This document shows, piece by piece, positions 1-7,610 of a stretch of 30,734 nucleotides of DNA. The stretch is from an uncultured Collinsella sp. (GTDB lineage: Bacteria > Actinomycetota > Coriobacteriia > Coriobacteriales > Coriobacteriaceae), in the NCBI GenBank assembly GCA_900549535.1, contig UROR01000009.1, forward strand, positions 1 through 30,734, given 5' to 3'. A model generated the notes under the pieces. The model was not told the origin of the DNA and did no database searches. It saw only the letters and a program-made list of their open reading frames with translations. Positions within the stretch are counted from its first letter, which is position 1, and every line of letters starts with the position of its first letter. The translations under genes were made by a program, and so were the position numbers.

Positions 1-2
1 GC

Positions 3-203
3 AACGGCACGGTGCGCATCTCCGACGCCTGCGCAGGGCTGATAGGCGAGCTCGGCGGCTACTGCTGGGATGCCAAGGCGGACGGCGACAGGCCTGTCAA
101 GGTCGAGGACCACAGCTGCGACGCGCTCCGTTACGGCGTGGCAACACTGCGCATGTACAAGCCTGCGAAAGAGCAGGTAAACCCATTCTTTGGAGGGAGG
201 TAG
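3..203 (+). CDS. Terminase large subunit, C-terminal end (partial)
   Basis: This reading frame is open from the window edge, so only the last 66 residues of a longer protein are visible; the GTG at position 12 is internal. The stretch DHSCDALRYGV near the end matches the motif commonly found at the end of the nuclease domain of large terminases, which package phage DNA into the prohead. The frame stops five bases before the portal start, the usual terminase-portal order. The call rests on this motif and on the neighbour, since the ATPase domain is outside the window. Confidence 0.75.
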   Translation, partial: NGTVRISDACAGLIGELGGYCWDAKADGDRPVKVEDHSCDALRYGVATLRMYKPAKEQVNPFFGGR

Positions 204-207
204 CGGC

Positions 208-1632
208 TTGTCTAAGGGGCCTTTGGTGACCGATGGCGACCTCAAGGAGGCGGCGTCGGCGACGGCGTTCGCGGCCGATGCCATCGAGCGGCACATGTCG
301 AGCGAGATGTACCGCAACGCCGTCACCGCGAACGAGTACTACCGCCAGCACAACGTCACGATCAACCGGTTCGTGCAGAAGATCTACTCGTGCTCCGGTG
401 CCGAGGCCGAGGACTTCACGGCCTCGAAGCTGAGGCTGGCGAGTAACCTGTTCAAGCGCCTAAACGTCCAGCGCTGCACGTACTCGCTCGGTAAGGGCGT
501 GAGCTTCGTGGACGTCTCGGCGGGCGGCAAGGACACGACCAAGGAGGGGCTTGGCGACCGCTTCGACGACGACGTCATGGAGATGGGGCTCAAGGCGCTC
601 ATCCACGGTGTGTCATTCCCGTTTTGGAACCTCGACCACATCGACGTGTTCACCGCCGACGAGTTCTGCCCGGTGTGGGACGAGTACTCGGGGGCGCTAT
701 ACGCCGGCGTGAGGTTCTGGCGGCTCGACTCCGATCACCCGTGGCACGCGACCCTCTACGAGCAGGACGGCTACACGGAGATGGTGTCGGGCGGCAGCGG
801 CTTCGACTTCGAGGTGGCCGAGGCCAAGCGCGCCTACAAGGTCACGTATCAGGAGATACCGGCGGACGGGATGAAGCTGGCCGTCGATGCGGAGAACTAC
901 TCCCGCCTGCCCATCGTGGCGGTCTGGGGCAGCGACGCGCACCAGAGCACGCTCGTCGGCATGCGCGAGAGCATCGACGCCTACGACCTCATCAAGAGCG
1001 GCCTGGTGAACGACACGCGCGACTGCGCACAGATCTACTGGCTCATCAACGGAGCCGGCGGCATGGACGACAGGGACCTCGACCTGTGGCGGGCGAAGCT
1101 CAAGCTGACGCACGTGGCCGAGGTCGACGCCGAGCAGGGGCAGTCCGTGACGCCGTACACGCAGGAGGTGCCCGTCGAGGGCCGCAAGGAGACGCTGGCG
1201 CAGATCAAGGCCGACATCTACGAGGACTTCGGCGCGCTGGACGTCCACACCATCGCGGCGGGGGCGACCAACGACCATATCGACGCGGCATACCAGCCGA
1301 TGGACGAGGAGGCCGCCGAGTTTGAGCGCCACATCCGCGAGGGTATCATGGACATCCTTGCGTTGCAGGGCATCGAGGACACGCCCGTGTTCACGCACAC
1401 TCGCATCAGCAACACCAAGGAGCAGGTCGAGACCGTGTGCCTGGAGGCCGAGTATCTGGACGACGAGACGATCCTGCGAAAGCTGCCGAACATCACGCCC
1501 GACGAGAGGGCGAAGATTTTGGAGCGCAAGCAGCGGGAGCAGGAGGAGCGCATGGCGGCGCTGCCGCCCGCCCTGGCGGCGAACGCGAAGGGCGCCCAGA
1601 AGGGCGACGAGGACGAGGAAGGTGATGAGTGA
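208..1632 (+). CDS. Phage portal protein (SPP1 gp6-like)
   Basis: About 474 residues, the usual length of SPP1-type portals, which form the dodecameric ring at the head vertex for DNA passage and tail attachment. The TTG at 208 is chosen because GGAGGGAGG ends seven bases before it; an upstream in-frame TTG at 190 would overlap the terminase end and lacks such a site. The N-terminal half has the mixed alpha/beta pattern of portals (NEYYRQHNVTINRFVQKIY early). The C-terminus is an acidic, lysine-rich tail (KGDEDEEGDE). It sits directly after terminase. The family call is from pattern and synteny. Confidence 0.85.
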   Translation: MSKGPLVTDGDLKEAASATAFAADAIERHMSSEMYRNAVTANEYYRQHNVTINRFVQKIYSCSGAEAEDFTASKLRLASNLFKRLNVQRCTYSLGKGVSFVDVSAGGKDTTKEGLGDRFDDDVMEMGLKALIHGVSFPFWNLDHIDVFTADEFCPVWDEYSGALYAGVRFWRLDSDHPWHATLYEQDGYTEMVSGGSGFDFEVAEAKRAYKVTYQEIPADGMKLAVDAENYSRLPIVAVWGSDAHQSTLVGMRESIDAYDLIKSGLVNDTRDCAQIYWLINGAGGMDDRDLDLWRAKLKLTHVAEVDAEQGQSVTPYTQEVPVEGRKETLAQIKADIYEDFGALDVHTIAAGATNDHIDAAYQPMDEEAAEFERHIREGIMDILALQGIEDTPVFTHTRISNTKEQVETVCLEAEYLDDETILRKLPNITPDERAKILERKQREQEERMAALPPALAANAKGAQKGDEDEEGDE

Positions 1633-2534
1633 TGGCGGCATTGCAGGTGCTTGACGGCGAGCTGTGGCAGTGGGACACCGGGCGCAAGGTCGAGGTTGTC
1701 GGCTGCGAGCAGGTGCATTTCGCCAAGTCGACCACGGGGACGTGCTACACGGTCGAGGTGGCCGGCAACAAGGCGAAGATTCCCGACAAGCTGCTCCAGG
1801 CGGCTGGGCGCGTGTACGCATGGGCCTACATCACGGACGAGGCATACGGCGGGCGCACGCGCATCGAGGCGCTCTGGGACGTAAAGAGGCGAGCCAAGCC
1901 CGCCGAGTACATCTACGAGCCGAGCGACCAGCGCACCATCAAGGACGCGGAGACGGCGCGAGACGAGGCCAAGGCCGCGCAGAAGGCGGCGGAGGCCGCA
2001 CGCGACAAGGCTGTCGCCGCCGAGGTCAAGGGGGCACGCGCCACGACTCTTGCCTCGGGCTCGGAGGCAACGGCGGCGATGGAGGGCAACGTGCTGGTCG
2101 TCGGCGTGCCGAAGGGCGACGCGCTGAGATACAGTGATCTCACCGCCGAGCAGATCGCGGAGCTCAAGAAGCCCGCGACGGACGCGGCGGCTGGCGTGAA
2201 CAAGGTCAACAACGAGTTCAAGCAGCTCAAGGCTTCTGTCGAAACGGCGGAGAAGGGCCGCGCCGACGCCGAGGCGGGGCGCAAGGAGAAAGAGACCGAG
2301 CGCGGGCAGAACGAGACGGAGCGCAAGGAGGCTGAGGCCGGACGCAAGACCGCCGAGCAGAAGCGCGAGCAGGATTCGACCAAAGCCCTCGCCGACGCGC
2401 AGGCGGCTCTCAAGGACGCCAAGACGGCAGCCCTGAACTACCAGTCGATTATCGACTCGGCGGCTGCCGTGACGGCACTGGGACTCAAGAAGGTAAACGG
2501 CAAGATTTGCCAGATGCGAAAGGTAGGTGCCTAA
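1632..2534 (+). CDS. Tail appendage / baseplate-type protein with coiled coil
   Basis: About 300 residues. The ATG at 1632 overlaps the portal stop (TGATG) with GAGGAAGG upstream. Residues 1-100 are beta-rich (GELWQWDTGRKV, then a typical AKIPDKLLQ segment), like N-terminal modules of phage upper-baseplate or fibre-attachment proteins. From about residue 105 to 260 there is a long Ala/Lys/Glu coiled coil with repeated AEAGRK and ETER segments. This architecture fits a trimeric connector that attaches a receptor-binding protein to the virion. The next gene encodes that candidate binding protein. The position directly after portal is unusual, because such genes normally follow the tail hub. The exact family is not certain. 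Confidence 0.6.
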   Translation: MAALQVLDGELWQWDTGRKVEVVGCEQVHFAKSTTGTCYTVEVAGNKAKIPDKLLQAAGRVYAWAYITDEAYGGRTRIEALWDVKRRAKPAEYIYEPSDQRTIKDAETARDEAKAAQKAAEAARDKAVAAEVKGARATTLASGSEATAAMEGNVLVVGVPKGDALRYSDLTAEQIAELKKPATDAAAGVNKVNNEFKQLKASVETAEKGRADAEAGRKEKETERGQNETERKEAEAGRKTAEQKREQDSTKALADAQAALKDAKTAALNYQSIIDSAAAVTALGLKKVNGKICQMRKVGA

Positions 2535-4298
2535 ATGGCCGATACGCAGGCAACCGAGCAGGCAACCGAGGGGTTCGAGTACGCGGACCCGCTGGCATCG
2601 GACAAGGCGGTGTGGGCGCTTGTCGGCGCGGTGAAGAATCTGGGCGACCAGAAGTCGCTCGAGCGCGACGCCTCGACGGGCCGCTACTCCAACGAAAGCG
2701 TCGCCGCGATGGTCGACAAGCACAAGACGGGGCTGGTGTACACGTTCCTCATCCCGGCGGGCAGCCCCACCGACATCCAGCCCATGAGCGCTGCCGCGAA
2801 GCGCGTGGCCTCCACCGAGTTCGTGCCCGCGACGGCGACGAGCGCGGCTGTCGACCCGTTCGACACCGAGGGCGGACCGTGGTTCCACGTGTCCGCCAAC
2901 GCCGGTGCCGACGTCGACGGCGTGCCGTGGGTCGAGGCCATCGACGGCGTCGACTACGGATTCTCGCGCGTGGACAACGGACACGGCAACAACGTCTACG
3001 AGATCGCGCCGGTCGTTTGGCAGGCGGTCGAGGTGCTGACGAACGGCAACCTGCTCGTCTCGTGGTCCGACAGCCGATTCAGCGGCTCGCAGCCGAACCC
3101 CAAGGCATTGCTGCCGGACGGCACGCTGCGACCGTACATGCTGACGCCGACGTATCCCATGAGCATCGACGCCGACGGGCGCCCGCGCTCCGTCTCGGGT
3201 GCGAAGGTCGCCAACCGCACGACGTCGCACGACTCGCTCGTCGACCTTTGCAAGACCGCGACCACGGGCTACTCGGGCATGAGCGTCTATGACCAGTGGT
3301 ATATCAACTTCCACCAGTTGACCAAGACGCTCTGCAAGTCCTCCCAGGTGGACTTCCCGGGTTGCACGGACTTCAACATCCAGATCCACCCCGCGCTCGC
3401 CGAGACGGGCGTCACGCGCGTGGTCGTCACCGCCGAGCAGGCGGCGAAGATTCCCGTGGGCGCGTCGATGATGTACGGCACCGACACGGGCACCACGTGC
3501 CCCGACCGAGGTGCCGCGGCAGCGTACGACGTGTTCGACGGTGCCGTTGTCGGCGGCAAGGAGACGCTCGCGGACGGCAACGTGGCGCTGCTCATGGACG
3601 TCGCCAAGGCGTTCGACACGACCGTGAACACATGGCTCCAGAGTGCGCCGTGGAACACGGGCAACACCGATGCCCTCGTGGGCGACGGCCAGGTGGCGAA
3701 GGACGGCAAGCATCCGTTCAAGATCGGCGGCGTCGAGACGGGGCTGGGCCTGTGGGAGTTCATGGGCGATACGCTCTTCGTTTCCGACGGCACGGGCTTC
3801 GGCATCGCGGTCAACCCCGACACTCGCAATGAGAAGAAGAATGCCGTGGCGGACGGGGTGACCCCGACGGCGGCGTGCATGCCGACGGCAGATGGCTACA
3901 TGCTCGACATCCAGTTCGTCAACGGCCTTATCTTGGGAAAGGGGCTCGGCGGCTCGGCGACGACCGGTGTCGGCGACTACTTCTACTTCGACACATCCGG
4001 CGGTAAGGTCAAAGGCACAATCCGTCTGGTTCCGTTCCTCGGCTACCTGTGGTACGGCTCGGTTGCCGGTCTTCGTTACGCGAACTCGAGGAACAGGTCC
4101 GGTAGGGCCACTTGGAACTTCGTCTCCCGGCAATCTGTCTATAAATCTCTACTCGCACCGTGTCTACCGCGCCCGCCGCTTTCTGGCGGGACGCGGCTCA
4201 GCCTGACTCCTTTGAGTGAAATTTGTCCGCAAGGCTCACGGGCTGGTAGCCGCACGGCGAACGCTCGTATGACAGACAGAAAGAGCTTTGATCTTTGA
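2535..4298 (+). CDS. Receptor-binding protein, probable DGR target
   Basis: 587 residues. The body (for example DQWYINFHQLTKTL, HPALAETGVTRVV, APWNTGNTDALVG) has the style of long tail receptor-binding proteins that are diversified targets in gut phages. Residues about 501-536 read FLGYLWYGSVAGL followed by YANSRNRSG and ATWNFVSRQS. This matches the C-type-lectin variable-region pattern G-x-L..G..AGL...N..W...SR of DGR targets. The reading frame continues about 50 residues past that region through a hairpin and ends by overlapping the reverse transcriptase start (TTGA). DGR targets often end closer to the variable region, so this tail may be an altered 3' end. Role inferred: host surface binding. 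It is flanked by a coiled-coil appendage gene and the reverse transcriptase. Confidence 0.7.
   Translation: MADTQATEQATEGFEYADPLASDKAVWALVGAVKNLGDQKSLERDASTGRYSNESVAAMVDKHKTGLVYTFLIPAGSPTDIQPMSAAAKRVASTEFVPATATSAAVDPFDTEGGPWFHVSANAGADVDGVPWVEAIDGVDYGFSRVDNGHGNNVYEIAPVVWQAVEVLTNGNLLVSWSDSRFSGSQPNPKALLPDGTLRPYMLTPTYPMSIDADGRPRSVSGAKVANRTTSHDSLVDLCKTATTGYSGMSVYDQWYINFHQLTKTLCKSSQVDFPGCTDFNIQIHPALAETGVTRVVVTAEQAAKIPVGASMMYGTDTGTTCPDRGAAAAYDVFDGAVVGGKETLADGNVALLMDVAKAFDTTVNTWLQSAPWNTGNTDALVGDGQVAKDGKHPFKIGGVETGLGLWEFMGDTLFVSDGTGFGIAVNPDTRNEKKNAVADGVTPTAACMPTADGYMLDIQFVNGLILGKGLGGSATTGVGDYFYFDTSGGKVKGTIRLVPFLGYLWYGSVAGLRYANSRNRSGRATWNFVSRQSVYKSLLAPCLPRPPLSGGTRLSLTPLSEICPQGSRAGSRTANARMTDRKSFDL
4035..4143 (+). 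other. Putative DGR variable region (VR)
   Basis: This is the 3' segment of the receptor-binding gene coding for the lectin-fold motif with AGLRYANS and TWNFVSRQ. In DGRs this is where adenine-directed mutagenic retrohoming rewrites codons. Several codons here (gtt, cgt, ggt, gtc, ttc) could derive from AAY codons of a template, but without a template repeat this remains inference. The boundaries are approximate. A GC-rich hairpin begins 24 bases after its end, a position reminiscent of the hairpin downstream of VR in the Bordetella phage system. Confidence 0.5.
4167..4196. repeat. Strong hairpin just downstream of the putative VR
   Basis: The arms CCGCGCCCGCC (4167-4177) and GGCGGGACGCGG (4185-4196) form 11 base pairs with one bulged A, around the loop GCTTTCT. 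No T-run follows, so it is not a classic terminator, and it lies inside the extended reading frame of the receptor-binding protein. In DGRs a hairpin or cruciform a few bases beyond the VR helps target recognition during retrohoming. That role is inferred here from position. Confidence 0.7.
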
Positions 4299-5326
4299 AA
4301 ACCTACTGCAAGGGCCTCGAGTTCACGCGCAAGAGCGTCGTCGAGGCCCTGCACCGATGGAAGAAAAGCGACTCCGGCAAGGAGAACGGCTGGCGCGTCG
4401 CCGACGAATACGGCACCGAGACGGCGTTTGTCGACCGCATCTGGCTAGAGCTCTCGACCGAGACGCTTACGTTCGAGCCGATTCGAACCTACCTGAAGCA
4501 CGACCCGAACAACGGCAAGCTGCGCGAGATAAGCGTCGAGAGCATCAAGCGGCAGGTGTGCAACTACCTGTGCGTTGGGGCGCTCGAGCCGCTCCTTGCT
4601 GCCAAGGTCGGTTTCTGGCAGGTGTCGAGCGGCGTCAAGGGCAAGGGCGCGGCGCTGGGGATGCGCAAGCTCAGGCGCGCGGTTCACCGCTTCGCCTACC
4701 ACCTACACGTCGACATCCGCAACTGCTACGGCTCGATGCAAACGGCGATAGTGGAGGGTCTGGTGGCGCGCTACGTCAAGAACAGCCAGGTCCTCTACCT
4801 GCTCCATTCGCTGCTGTCGACGATGAACGGCGTCCTTATCCTCGGCAGCTACCTGTCGCTTCGGTTGGCGGCGTTCGTGATCTCGTTCGCGTACCATGCG
4901 GTCGAGGAGGCGGCGAAGGAGCGGCGCGGCAAACGCGTGAGGCTCGCGGGATGCCAGGTGTGGTACGCCGACGACGGCTATTTTCTCGGTAACTCAAAGC
5001 GTTCGCTCAGGAAGGCCGCGGCCATCGCCGCGCGCGTTTTGGGGCGGCTAGGATTGTCGCTGAAGCCGTGGAAGGTGAGGCGCAACGGCGCCGAGCCCAT
5101 CGACTTCGCGGGCTATCGCATCTGGTGCGCTCGCGGGCGCCGGGTCGACTTGCGAAAGAGGCTCTGGAAACGACTGCGACGCGCGTTCGCGCGCTACAGT
5201 CGCAGGCGCACCGAGCGCTTGGCGAGGCGCGTGTGCTCTTACTGGGGCTGGCTGAAAACGGCCGTCATGGAGCACCAGATGAACGTCAAGCGGTGCATAT
5301 TCAACGCGGCGAGGGCCGTGGGTTAG
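4295..5326 (+). CDS. Reverse transcriptase, DGR type
   Basis: 343 residues, the normal size of a single-domain DGR reverse transcriptase. Catalytic aspartates are present: motif A HVDIRNCYGS (Asp140) and motif C VWYADDGYFLG (Asp226-Asp227). Motif B is LGSYLSL (183-189), corresponding to the DGR signature [ILV]GxxxSQ, but the Gln is Leu189 (codon CTT). IDFAGYRIW and a C-terminal YWGWLK segment also match gut-phage DGR enzymes. There is no maturase or endonuclease domain, which argues against a group II intron. The start is a TTG overlapping the target-gene stop, so the two are translationally coupled. The family uses a template-repeat RNA to diversify a target gene. I found no template repeat and no Avd accessory gene nearby. 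Confidence 0.85.
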   Translation: MKTYCKGLEFTRKSVVEALHRWKKSDSGKENGWRVADEYGTETAFVDRIWLELSTETLTFEPIRTYLKHDPNNGKLREISVESIKRQVCNYLCVGALEPLLAAKVGFWQVSSGVKGKGAALGMRKLRRAVHRFAYHLHVDIRNCYGSMQTAIVEGLVARYVKNSQVLYLLHSLLSTMNGVLILGSYLSLRLAAFVISFAYHAVEEAAKERRGKRVRLAGCQVWYADDGYFLGNSKRSLRKAAAIAARVLGRLGLSLKPWKVRRNGAEPIDFAGYRIWCARGRRVDLRKRLWKRLRRAFARYSRRRTERLARRVCSYWGWLKTAVMEHQMNVKRCIFNAARAVG

Positions 5327-5337
5327 GAGGAAAAAAT

Positions 5338-5679
5338 ATGGTTGTGAAGTCGGAGCGAACGGGCGAGAGGCCCGAGACGGTCGAGATCGCGGGGACCGAC
5401 GTCTGGCTGCGCCGCGGCATCGCCGAGGGCGAGCGCGAGGAGCAGGGCGGCGAGGGCGGTTCCGTCAAGGTGAAGGTGTTCACCTATGAGGAGCTGCACT
5501 TCACCGACCCGACTGGCGAGCTGACGGTCGAGGGCGCAAAGGCCGACTTTGACACCGTCTGGGCGGCTCACGAGGCGGACGGCATGAGCGTGGAGGAGCA
5601 GATCGCATCGCTCCAGCAGCAGGTCGCCGATTCGCAAGCGGCCCTTCTCGAGCTCGGCGACATCGTTGGAGGTGAGTAA
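5338..5679 (+). CDS. Small tail-module protein, unknown function
   Basis: 113 residues, starting at ATG 5338 with AGGAGG seven bases upstream. The N-terminal half is acidic and beta-like (VKVKVFTYEELHFTDPTGE). The C-terminal part has a short predicted coiled coil (MSVEEQIASLQQQVADSQ) typical of small proteins that follow fibre genes in Firmicutes and Actinobacteria phages (XkdX-like neighbourhood). It is not an Avd protein: there is no basic four-helix-bundle pattern. It lies between the reverse transcriptase and the 36-residue gene, so the reverse transcriptase appears inserted between a receptor-binding gene and its usual small followers. Confidence 0.6.
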   Translation: MVVKSERTGERPETVEIAGTDVWLRRGIAEGEREEQGGEGGSVKVKVFTYEELHFTDPTGELTVEGAKADFDTVWAAHEADGMSVEEQIASLQQQVADSQAALLELGDIVGGE

Positions 5680-5680
5680 C

Positions 5681-5791
5681 TTGGCGAAGATCTACTACCG
5701 CGCCGTGAAAAGCGGCAAGCGCACGCTCGAGAGCGTTCCCGAGCGCTGGCGCGACGAGGTGCGCCAGATGCTAGAGGCAGACGGCGAGTAG
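5681..5791 (+). CDS. CD1375-like small phage protein
   Basis: 36 residues from TTG 5681, with GGAGGTGAG just upstream. The sequence begins MAKIYYRAVKSGKRTLESVP and ends in an acidic ...RWRDEVRQMLEADGE helix. This closely follows the pattern of the tiny CD1375-type proteins found after tail fibre genes, whose function is unknown. It is the last gene before a terminator, closing the receptor-binding cassette. Confidence 0.7.
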   Translation: MAKIYYRAVKSGKRTLESVPERWRDEVRQMLEADGE

Positions 5792-5793
5792 GG

Positions 5794-5823
5794 AAGGGCC
5801 CCGGCTTCGGTCGGGGCCCTTTT
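5794..5823 (+). terminator. Rho-independent terminator after the receptor-binding cassette
   Basis: GGGCCCCG (5796-5803) pairs with CGGGGCCC (5812-5819) around GCTTCGGT, with AA before and TTTT after. It separates the appendage/reverse transcriptase cassette from the MuF head gene. Confidence 0.9.
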
Positions 5824-5869
5824 CCGTTATGCGCGGGCGACCATGCGTGCCGACGATTGGAGGCGGCGC

Positions 5870-7609
5870 ATGGCGAAGGATAGCGCTCACGAGTTCTCAG
5901 ACGCCGAGATTCGGGCGTTCGAGCGCGAGGTGGCGGGAGTGTACGGCGAGGCGAGCAAGACGGCCTACGCCAACCTCAAGCGCTATCTGGCGCAGTTCGA
6001 GGCCGACGACGAAAAGATGCGCGAGCGTCTCGAGGCCGGCGAGATCACCAAGGCGCAATACAGGTCTTGGCGAAGCGGGAAGATAGCGGCGGGCAGGCGC
6101 TACCGAATCGTCCTCAAGCAGCGCGCCGAGGCCATGACGCATGCGAACGTCGTCGCTGCCGCCGCCATCGAAGGCAGGCTGCCCGAGGTCTACGCCGAGA
6201 ACTACAACTACGGCACGTGGCAGGTCGAGAGCGCAGTGGGCGTTGACACGGCCTACGCGCTGCAGGACGCGTCGACCGTCCAGAGGCTGCTCACCGACCA
6301 CGACAGCTACCTGCCAAAGCCGTCCGTCAACGTCGCCAATGACGTGGCGTGGAACCGCCGGCTCATAGCCAACCAGATCACGCAGGGCGTGCTGCTCGGC
6401 GAGTCGATACCCAAGATCGTGAAGCGCATCCAGGACGTGGCGGGGTCCAACCGCGCGGCGGCGGTGCGCTTGGCGCGGACCTCGACGACGGCGGCGGAGA
6501 ACGCCGGGCGCGTCGACAGCTACAAGAGGGCCAAGGGGCTCGGCATCAATGTGCAGCAGGAATGGGTGGCGACGCTCGACCTGCGCACGCGCTCGAGCCA
6601 CAGGAAGATTGACCGCGAGAAGGTCGAGGTCGGCGAGAAGTTCAGCAACGGGTGCCGCTATCCCGGCGACCCGGAGGCGCCGTATGCCGAGACGTGCAAC
6701 TGCCGCTGCACGCTGGTGGCGTGCTGTGACGGACTCGACGTGCTCGACGGCGAGCGTTTCAGCCGCCTGCCCGAGGGCATGACCTACGAGGAATGGAAGG
6801 CGGGCAAGCCCGCCGTAAACGGCACCAAGCCCGCGAACCGCACCATCTCCGAGTTCATGGAAATGCCAGGAACCAAGCGCAAGCTGGATGCGGCAGGCGT
6901 GTCCAAGACCGAGGCGCGAAAGCGGCTCTCGCGGCAGCTCGAGGACTACGGCATACCGTCCGGCTCGTTCCGCAAGATGAGTGCCGGCGACCAGCAGAAG
7001 GTGTTGGACACGGCGCTTGCGCCCGGTTCGACGCCCATTGTCAACGGTCGGCGCGTTTTCAAGGAGATCAAGGGCGAGCATTCCGCAGGCTCCGACCTTG
7101 CCAAGGTCAACCCGAACTTTAAGACAAAGAAGGACAAAGACGGCAGGTACTCGTACAACTGCCAAAGGTGCGTTCCGGCGTATGAGGCGAGACGGCGTGG
7201 GCTCGACGTCGTTGCGAAGCCGGTTAAGATGAACAAGTGGGGGAAAATATCGGCATATGACCCCTTCGCGCGCGCCGAGTCGTACAAAAAGGTGTTTCCG
7301 GGGGCCACTTGGAAACGTGGTGGCGATAAGCCGGAGAAAGAAATAACGTCATTCCTCCTTGCGGTAAACGGGGACGCGAGGGCCGAGGTCTCCGTTTCCT
7401 GGGACCACGCGCTTTGCGGCAAGAGCGGACGACACGTTTTCGTTGCGGAAAAGACGGGAAACGCTATCAAGTTCATAGACCCACAGAGCGGCGATGAGGA
7501 CGTAAGCTGGTATTTTGGTATAATCAAGGCCGAGGAGACGGAGTTCGCGCGAGTTGACGACGCCGAGTTTGGCGATCTTATCGACGAGTGCCTGACGACA
7601 AGAGGTTGA
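5870..7609 (+). CDS. MuF head morphogenesis protein fused to papain-fold (Tox-PL) toxin
   Basis: 579 residues. The ATG at 5870 has GGAGG six bases upstream; an in-frame ATG at 5843 lacks one. The N-terminal ~300 residues are a MuF minor head protein, with the signature W-A-T-LDLRTRSSHRKID and then TCNCRCTLVA. MuF proteins bind the portal and can be ejected with DNA. After a linker (about 320-400), the C-terminal domain reads YNCQRCVPAYEARRRGLDV (Cys431), GRHVFVAE (His522) and IDPQSGD (Asp537, Gln539). This is the Cys-His-Asp arrangement of papain-fold glutamine-deamidase toxins (Tox-PL / Papain_fold_toxin1). MuF proteins with variable C-terminal toxins are a known temperate-phage family. The toxin target is unknown. 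From about 7,100 onward GC is visibly lower than in the head domain, suggesting a swapped-in module. The next gene looks like its immunity protein. Confidence 0.85.
   Translation: MAKDSAHEFSDAEIRAFEREVAGVYGEASKTAYANLKRYLAQFEADDEKMRERLEAGEITKAQYRSWRSGKIAAGRRYRIVLKQRAEAMTHANVVAAAAIEGRLPEVYAENYNYGTWQVESAVGVDTAYALQDASTVQRLLTDHDSYLPKPSVNVANDVAWNRRLIANQITQGVLLGESIPKIVKRIQDVAGSNRAAAVRLARTSTTAAENAGRVDSYKRAKGLGINVQQEWVATLDLRTRSSHRKIDREKVEVGEKFSNGCRYPGDPEAPYAETCNCRCTLVACCDGLDVLDGERFSRLPEGMTYEEWKAGKPAVNGTKPANRTISEFMEMPGTKRKLDAAGVSKTEARKRLSRQLEDYGIPSGSFRKMSAGDQQKVLDTALAPGSTPIVNGRRVFKEIKGEHSAGSDLAKVNPNFKTKKDKDGRYSYNCQRCVPAYEARRRGLDVVAKPVKMNKWGKISAYDPFARAESYKKVFPGATWKRGGDKPEKEITSFLLAVNGDARAEVSVSWDHALCGKSGRHVFVAEKTGNAIKFIDPQSGDEDVSWYFGIIKAEETEFARVDDAEFGDLIDECLTTRG
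7516..7524 (+). promoter_or_regulatory. Perfect extended -10 promoter inside the toxin gene
   Basis: TGGTATAAT, an extended -10 (TGnTATAAT) without any mismatch, lies 87 bases before the immunity-gene ATG. A weak -35 (TGAGGA, 7495-7500) is 18 bases upstream; extended -10 promoters need little -35. It falls within codons for W-Y-F-G-I-I, so coincidence is possible, but such a sequence is rare in this high-GC DNA. It could let the immunity gene be transcribed while the late operon is silent. Confidence 0.5.
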
Positions 7610-7610
7610 C

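Noticed and set aside
1218..4133. 971-residue open frame on the minus strand
   Set aside because: It is antisense to portal, appendage and receptor-binding genes, rich in Arg/Val/Gly as expected from GC-rich shadow frames, and has no domain or ribosome binding site.
4197..4294. Possible template repeat between target and RT
   Set aside because: Read against 4035-4143 it shows no alignment beyond a few scattered bases.
4295..5326. Group II intron or retron reading of the reverse transcriptase
   Set aside because: No maturase/endonuclease domain, no intron RNA domain V, no retron msr-msd-like palindromic RNA upstream; the motif set and the receptor-binding neighbour fit a DGR better.
5843..5869. 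ATG 5843 as start of the MuF protein
   Set aside because: No ribosome binding site; GGAGG before ATG 5870 is clear.
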